Origin: Roseivirga sp. UBA6052
GTDB lineage: Bacteria; Bacteroidota; Bacteroidia; Cytophagales; Cyclobacteriaceae
Length of the DNA stretch: 64,000 bases
Reading direction: 5' to 3'
Assembly: GCA_002427755.1 (NCBI GenBank)
Contig: DIYO01000009.1
Coordinates: 1,057,296-1,121,295, forward strand
Below are positions 61,297 to 64,000 of this stretch, piece by piece. Made by a program: the position numbers and the translations under genes. The notes beneath the pieces were generated by a model. That model had not been told where the DNA came from, ran no database searches, and was given only the letters and a program-made list of their open reading frames with translations. Positions within the stretch are counted from its first letter, which is position 1, and each line of letters begins with the position of its first letter.

Positions 61297-61875
61297 ATGA
61301 TGAGAATTTGTTTTGCTACCAATAATCAACACAAACTTGAGGAGGTAAGGCAAATTTTAGGCGATCGTTTTGAATTGATTAGTCTGAAAGAAGCAGGTTT
61401 TGAGGGAGAAATACCTGAAACCCATGAAACTCTAGAGGAAAACTCGAGAGAAAAAGCAGAGTACGTATTCAATCAAATAGGTATTCCAATTTTCTCAGAC
61501 GACTCAGGACTAGAAGTTGAAGCGCTTGATGGAAAGCCTGGCGTTCATACCGCTCACTACTCCGGTTCTAGAGATGCGGTGTCGAATATGACTCAGGTGC
61601 TACAAGAGTTAGGAGATTCAAAAAACCGAAAAGCCCAATTTAGAGCGGTAGTAACTTATATCGACAAAGATAGAAGTGAGCAATTCGAGGGTATTGTTTC
61701 TGGTAGACTTACGCACAAAATTCAAGGCGAAGGCGGATTTGGTTATGATCCCATATTCATGCCAGAGAATCACGAAAAGACCTTTGCGGAATTAAGCGAT
61801 GAGGTTAAAAATTCCATAAGTCATAGAAAAAGGTCAGTAGAAAAATTAGCTAACTATCTGAAAAGCATATTTTAA
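61297..61875 (+). CDS. rdgB: Non-canonical purine NTP pyrophosphatase (RdgB/HAM1)
   Basis: The 192-aa protein hydrolyses dITP, XTP and related abnormal nucleotides to monophosphates. Motifs: CFATNNQHKLEEVRQIL near residues 5-21, SDDSGLEVEALDGKPGVHTAHYSG (in parts over 67-90) and GFGYDPIFMP near 147-156, with SHRKR near the end. Two consecutive ATGs (61297 and 61300) are possible starts. It follows the FKBP gene by 3 bp. Confidence 0.95.
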   Translation: MMRICFATNNQHKLEEVRQILGDRFELISLKEAGFEGEIPETHETLEENSREKAEYVFNQIGIPIFSDDSGLEVEALDGKPGVHTAHYSGSRDAVSNMTQVLQELGDSKNRKAQFRAVVTYIDKDRSEQFEGIVSGRLTHKIQGEGGFGYDPIFMPENHEKTFAELSDEVKNSISHRKRSVEKLANYLKSIF

Positions 61876-61889
61876 ATAAAATTGCTTTC

Positions 61890-61897
61890 TATTTTTG
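61890..61897 (+). promoter_or_regulatory. Putative udk promoter (-7 box TATTTTTG), nearly leaderless
   Basis: Exact TAnnTTTG ending only 4 bp before the udk ATG; transcription would start at or next to the start codon. Confidence 0.45.
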
Positions 61898-61901
61898 CCC
61901 C

Positions 61902-62528
61902 ATGGAAAAGCCCTATGTGATAGGAATTACGGGAGGTAGCGGTTCAGGAAAAACTCTATTTCTTAAAACTTTGCTGGATAGCTTTAAGTCTAGCGAGGTA
62001 ACCTGTATTTCTCAAGATGATTATTACAGACCTAGAGAGTATCAATTAGTAGATAAAAATGGTGAGCTCAATTTTGACAGACCAGAGTCTATAGATTATG
62101 AACACTTTGCGAGTGACTTAAAGGCTTTATCTGAGGGTAATGTGGTAGAAAAGGAGGAGTACACATTCAATAATCCCAACATCACTCCTAAGAAGATTGT
62201 CATGCGTCCGGCAAAGGTGATTTTGGTCGAAGGCATCTTCATTTTCCATTATGAAAAGATTCGTGAGTTAATCGATCTCAAAATTTTTATAGAGGCTAAA
62301 GCTTACATCAAACTGCAAAGAAGACTTAAAAGAGATAGAGAAGAAAGAGGATATGATGCTGATGATGTGCTATACAAGTACGAAAATCACATTATGCCGT
62401 CCTATCAAAGGTACATTGAGCCTTACAAAGAGATTGTAGATCTAATTGTCCCGAATAACAAGGATTTTACCAATGCTATCCATGTATTAAAATCGGCTAT
62501 TAGCTCAAAACTTCAAGATCAAGGCTAG
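61902..62528 (+). CDS. udk: Uridine kinase
   Basis: The 208-aa kinase phosphorylates uridine and cytidine for pyrimidine salvage. The P-loop GITGGSGSGKT is at residues 8-18, ISQDDYYRP near 45-53, FDRPESIDYEHF near 67-78, and VILVEGIFIFHYEKIRELIDLKIF near 108-131. RRLKRDREERGYDADDV near 142-158 forms the lid. The gene follows rdgB by 26 bp and has a promoter box directly before its ATG. Confidence 0.94.
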   Translation: MEKPYVIGITGGSGSGKTLFLKTLLDSFKSSEVTCISQDDYYRPREYQLVDKNGELNFDRPESIDYEHFASDLKALSEGNVVEKEEYTFNNPNITPKKIVMRPAKVILVEGIFIFHYEKIRELIDLKIFIEAKAYIKLQRRLKRDREERGYDADDVLYKYENHIMPSYQRYIEPYKEIVDLIVPNNKDFTNAIHVLKSAISSKLQDQG

Positions 62529-62564
62529 TTTTTTCAAACGTTTTGCTAAATTCACGGCCTCGTA

Positions 62565-62930
62565 ATGAAAAAGCATTTCAACATAGCCAATCTCAGAAGA
62601 AACCTATTTGTGTTTCTAGGGCTTTTCGTGGCCGTGTTCATTGTGTCTCAAGAGGTTATTGAATATCAATGCAACTTGATTTGTCAAGAGCTGAATGAAA
62701 ATGACCAAGACAATGAGGCAGATAATGAAGATGCTTTTACATTTAATATTGCCTCAGACGCATTAATCCCGGTTTTTGGAGTAGAGTTGGAGCCTTTCCA
62801 AGCTATTCTTCTTTCTGAGTTGGTTAATGAGGTTGAGGTTGAAATGCCTGGAGTTGAAGAAGTAACCCTTTATGATTCTCCTCATTTTAAAACACTCTTT
62901 AGGCAAATTCAATCGCCTAACGCACCCTAG
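62565..62930 (+). CDS. Hypothetical protein with one N-terminal hydrophobic segment
   Basis: The 121-aa product has a basic start, one hydrophobic helix (about residues 13-29: LFVFLGLFVAVFIVSQEV) and then a strongly acidic stretch (NENDQDNEADNEDAF). The acidic stretch lies outside the membrane. I do not know the family. It begins 36 bp after udk and is followed by paired palindromes before secDF. Confidence 0.6.
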   Translation: MKKHFNIANLRRNLFVFLGLFVAVFIVSQEVIEYQCNLICQELNENDQDNEADNEDAFTFNIASDALIPVFGVELEPFQAILLSELVNEVEVEMPGVEEVTLYDSPHFKTLFRQIQSPNAP

Positions 62931-62949
62931 TAATAGTTGAACTTCCGAA

Positions 62950-62966
62950 TTGACCACTGTGGTCAA
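62950..62966. repeat. Palindrome TTGACCAC-1-GTGGTCAA
   Basis: Perfect 8-bp arms around one base, 20 bp past the hypothetical gene and 54 bp before secDF. Confidence 0.5.
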
Positions 62967-62969
62967 CTA

Positions 62970-62984
62970 ATGCCCAATGGGCAT
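62970..62984. repeat. Palindrome ATGCCC-3-GGGCAT
   Basis: Perfect 6-bp arms, 4 bp after the previous palindrome. The pair is stem-loop-like but has no T tract, so terminator function is doubtful. Confidence 0.45.
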
Positions 62985-63019
62985 AACAACTATTTTCCAA
63001 TAAGAACTAATCATTAAAA

Positions 63020-64000
63020 ATGAAAAATAAGAATACCATCGTTTTACTAACGGTCGTAATTACTGCACTTTGTTTGTACTACCTTTCAATCACATTCTTC
63101 TCGAGAGGTATACAAAAAGATGCAATTGAGTATGCTCAGGATGAGCAAGGAATTGTCGACCAAACTAAAAAACAGGCTTACCTAGATTCAATATGGCTAG
63201 AGCCGGTTTTAAACATCTTGGGTGCTGAGTTTACCTATAAGGACATCAAGGATATTGAATTGAACTTAGGTCTCGACTTGCAAGGTGGAATGCATGTTAC
63301 ACTAGAGGTTTCTCCAGTAGAGATTATCAAAGGACTCTCTAGTAATAGCCAAGACCCTAATTTCTTACAGGCATTAGAATTGGCCAGTGAGAGACAAAGA
63401 AACAGTCAGTCTTCTTACACCCAGCTTTTTCAAGATGCATTCTTGGAAATTAATCCAGGGGGAAGGCTAAACAGAATTTTCGCGAATGCTGCCAATAGAG
63501 GCAAGATCAGCTTTGAATCTAGTAACAGCGAAGTAATGGATGTGATCGAAACTGAAGTTGATTTAGCGATCGATCGTGCTTTCCAAATCTTGAGAACTCG
63601 TGTTGACCGTTTTGGTACTTCTCAACCAAATATTCAGAGACTTCAAGGAACGGGTAGAATCCAAATTGAGCTACCAGGTGTAGACAATCCTGAGCGAGTG
63701 AGAAAACTACTTCAGGGTGTTGCAAAACTTGAATTCTGGGAAGTTTATCTGCCTGGCGAAATCAATGCAACTTTAAATGCTATCAATGCAGAATTGATAG
63801 ACATTGAGAAGGCAGAAAGAGAAACTGGTGTTACTAACCTATCTTCTGAACTTACTTCAGTTAATGATCAGAGTTCAACCAATCCATTAGAAGCTGAACT
63901 AGATGCTGAGGCTTCTGATTCATCTGCTGTGGATACAGATCCAGGTGTTTCTAGCTTCTTTGCATTACAGCAACAAGGTCCATTCCAAGGATTCTATTAC
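63020..64000 (+). CDS. secDF: SecD/SecDF protein-export membrane protein (partial at the window end)
   Basis: The ATG at 63020 begins a frame open to the end of the window (327 codons). Residues 7-30 form the first membrane helix. LNLGLDLQGGMHVTLEVSP near 82-100 is the SecD D1 signature, and FQILRTRVDRFGTSQPNIQRLQGTGRIQIELPGV (in parts over 192-225) follows. Bacteroidota usually carry SecD and SecF fused as one protein of about 1000 aa; the rest lies outside. SecDF uses the proton gradient to help protein export late in translocation. Confidence 0.93.
   Translation, partial: MKNKNTIVLLTVVITALCLYYLSITFFSRGIQKDAIEYAQDEQGIVDQTKKQAYLDSIWLEPVLNILGAEFTYKDIKDIELNLGLDLQGGMHVTLEVSPVEIIKGLSSNSQDPNFLQALELASERQRNSQSSYTQLFQDAFLEINPGGRLNRIFANAANRGKISFESSNSEVMDVIETEVDLAIDRAFQILRTRVDRFGTSQPNIQRLQGTGRIQIELPGVDNPERVRKLLQGVAKLEFWEVYLPGEINATLNAINAELIDIEKAERETGVTNLSSELTSVNDQSSTNPLEAELDAEASDSSAVDTDPGVSSFFALQQQGPFQGFYY

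Noticed and set aside
1..64000. tRNA genes, CRISPR arrays, insertion sequences and integrases
   Set aside because: Reading both strands by eye showed no cloverleaf-like intergenic sequence, no regularly spaced repeats and no transposase-like protein.

Overview
The window comes from a member of the Bacteroidota, most likely a marine or aquatic Cytophagales-type bacterium (Roseivirga/Fulvivirga-like; the genus is a guess). Support comes from at least eleven exact copies of the Bacteroidota -7 promoter box TAnnTTTG at sensible distances from genes, a long SecA (1116 aa) with a coiled insertion, an Oar-like TonB-dependent receptor, a DUF4270 lipoprotein, a CrtD-type carotenoid desaturase, SpeII-type lipoproteins, few strong Shine-Dalgarno sites and AT-rich DNA. 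No tRNA, rRNA, CRISPR array, insertion sequence or prophage was seen. The window is mostly chromosomal core with several accessory metabolic cassettes.

Layout. 1-6.6 kb: end of rimM, trmD, rplS (with terminator), a small exported protein, dapF, secA and a lipoprotein. 6.6-10.6 kb: an M20 amidohydrolase, then two divergent phosphate-type transporters (PiT-like and Na/Pi) whose shared 290-bp control region holds three perfect inverted repeats. 10.6-13 kb: two small membrane-associated proteins, a geranylgeranylglyceryl-phosphate synthase and a convergent AraC regulator whose terminator lies inside the synthase gene. 13-17.7 kb (minus): acyl-CoA dehydrogenase, Zn peptidase, rfaE2, flippase-like protein, panD, panC. 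17.8-24.7 kb: a half-length degenerate GT5 protein, DUF4270 lipoprotein, glmS, a degenerate 3-hydroxyacyl-CoA dehydrogenase-like protein, RidA, gltX. 24.7-27.4 kb: small membrane proteins, an isoprenylcysteine-methyltransferase-like protein, and a WYL regulator/ABM/GyrI-like cassette.

27.5-31.5 kb holds what I think is the most interesting unit: a tightly packed GH63-type glycosidase, sodium:solute symporter and glycerate kinase. Together they make a coherent route for importing and degrading glucosylglycerate or mannosylglycerate, compatible solutes of marine phototrophs, to a sugar plus 2-phosphoglycerate. A 7-bp inverted repeat straddles its putative promoter. Then follow a lysine-forming saccharopine/alanine dehydrogenase-like enzyme, deoC, acylphosphatase, an M14 peptidase and the Oar-like receptor (with phased TTAA repeats upstream).

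40.5-50 kb: alpha/beta hydrolase, CrtD, and a divergent kynurenine-catabolic cluster (HAAO, ACMSD, ogt, kynU, kmo on minus; an SDR and an aminomuconate-semialdehyde-type dehydrogenase on plus). The ogt DNA-repair gene is translationally coupled inside this operon, and the SDR lacks the Tyr-Lys catalytic pair. 50.06-50.7 kb: a candidate structured small RNA with its own promoter and terminator, followed by a secreted-protein gene broken by one in-frame TAA just after its signal peptide. 50.7-64 kb: sterol-desaturase-family protein, DPP IV, thioredoxin, a PLDc_N-like membrane protein, dxs, scpA, a second flippase-like protein, ndk, a DHH phosphoesterase, two FKBP lipoproteins, rdgB, udk, a hypothetical protein and the start of secDF.
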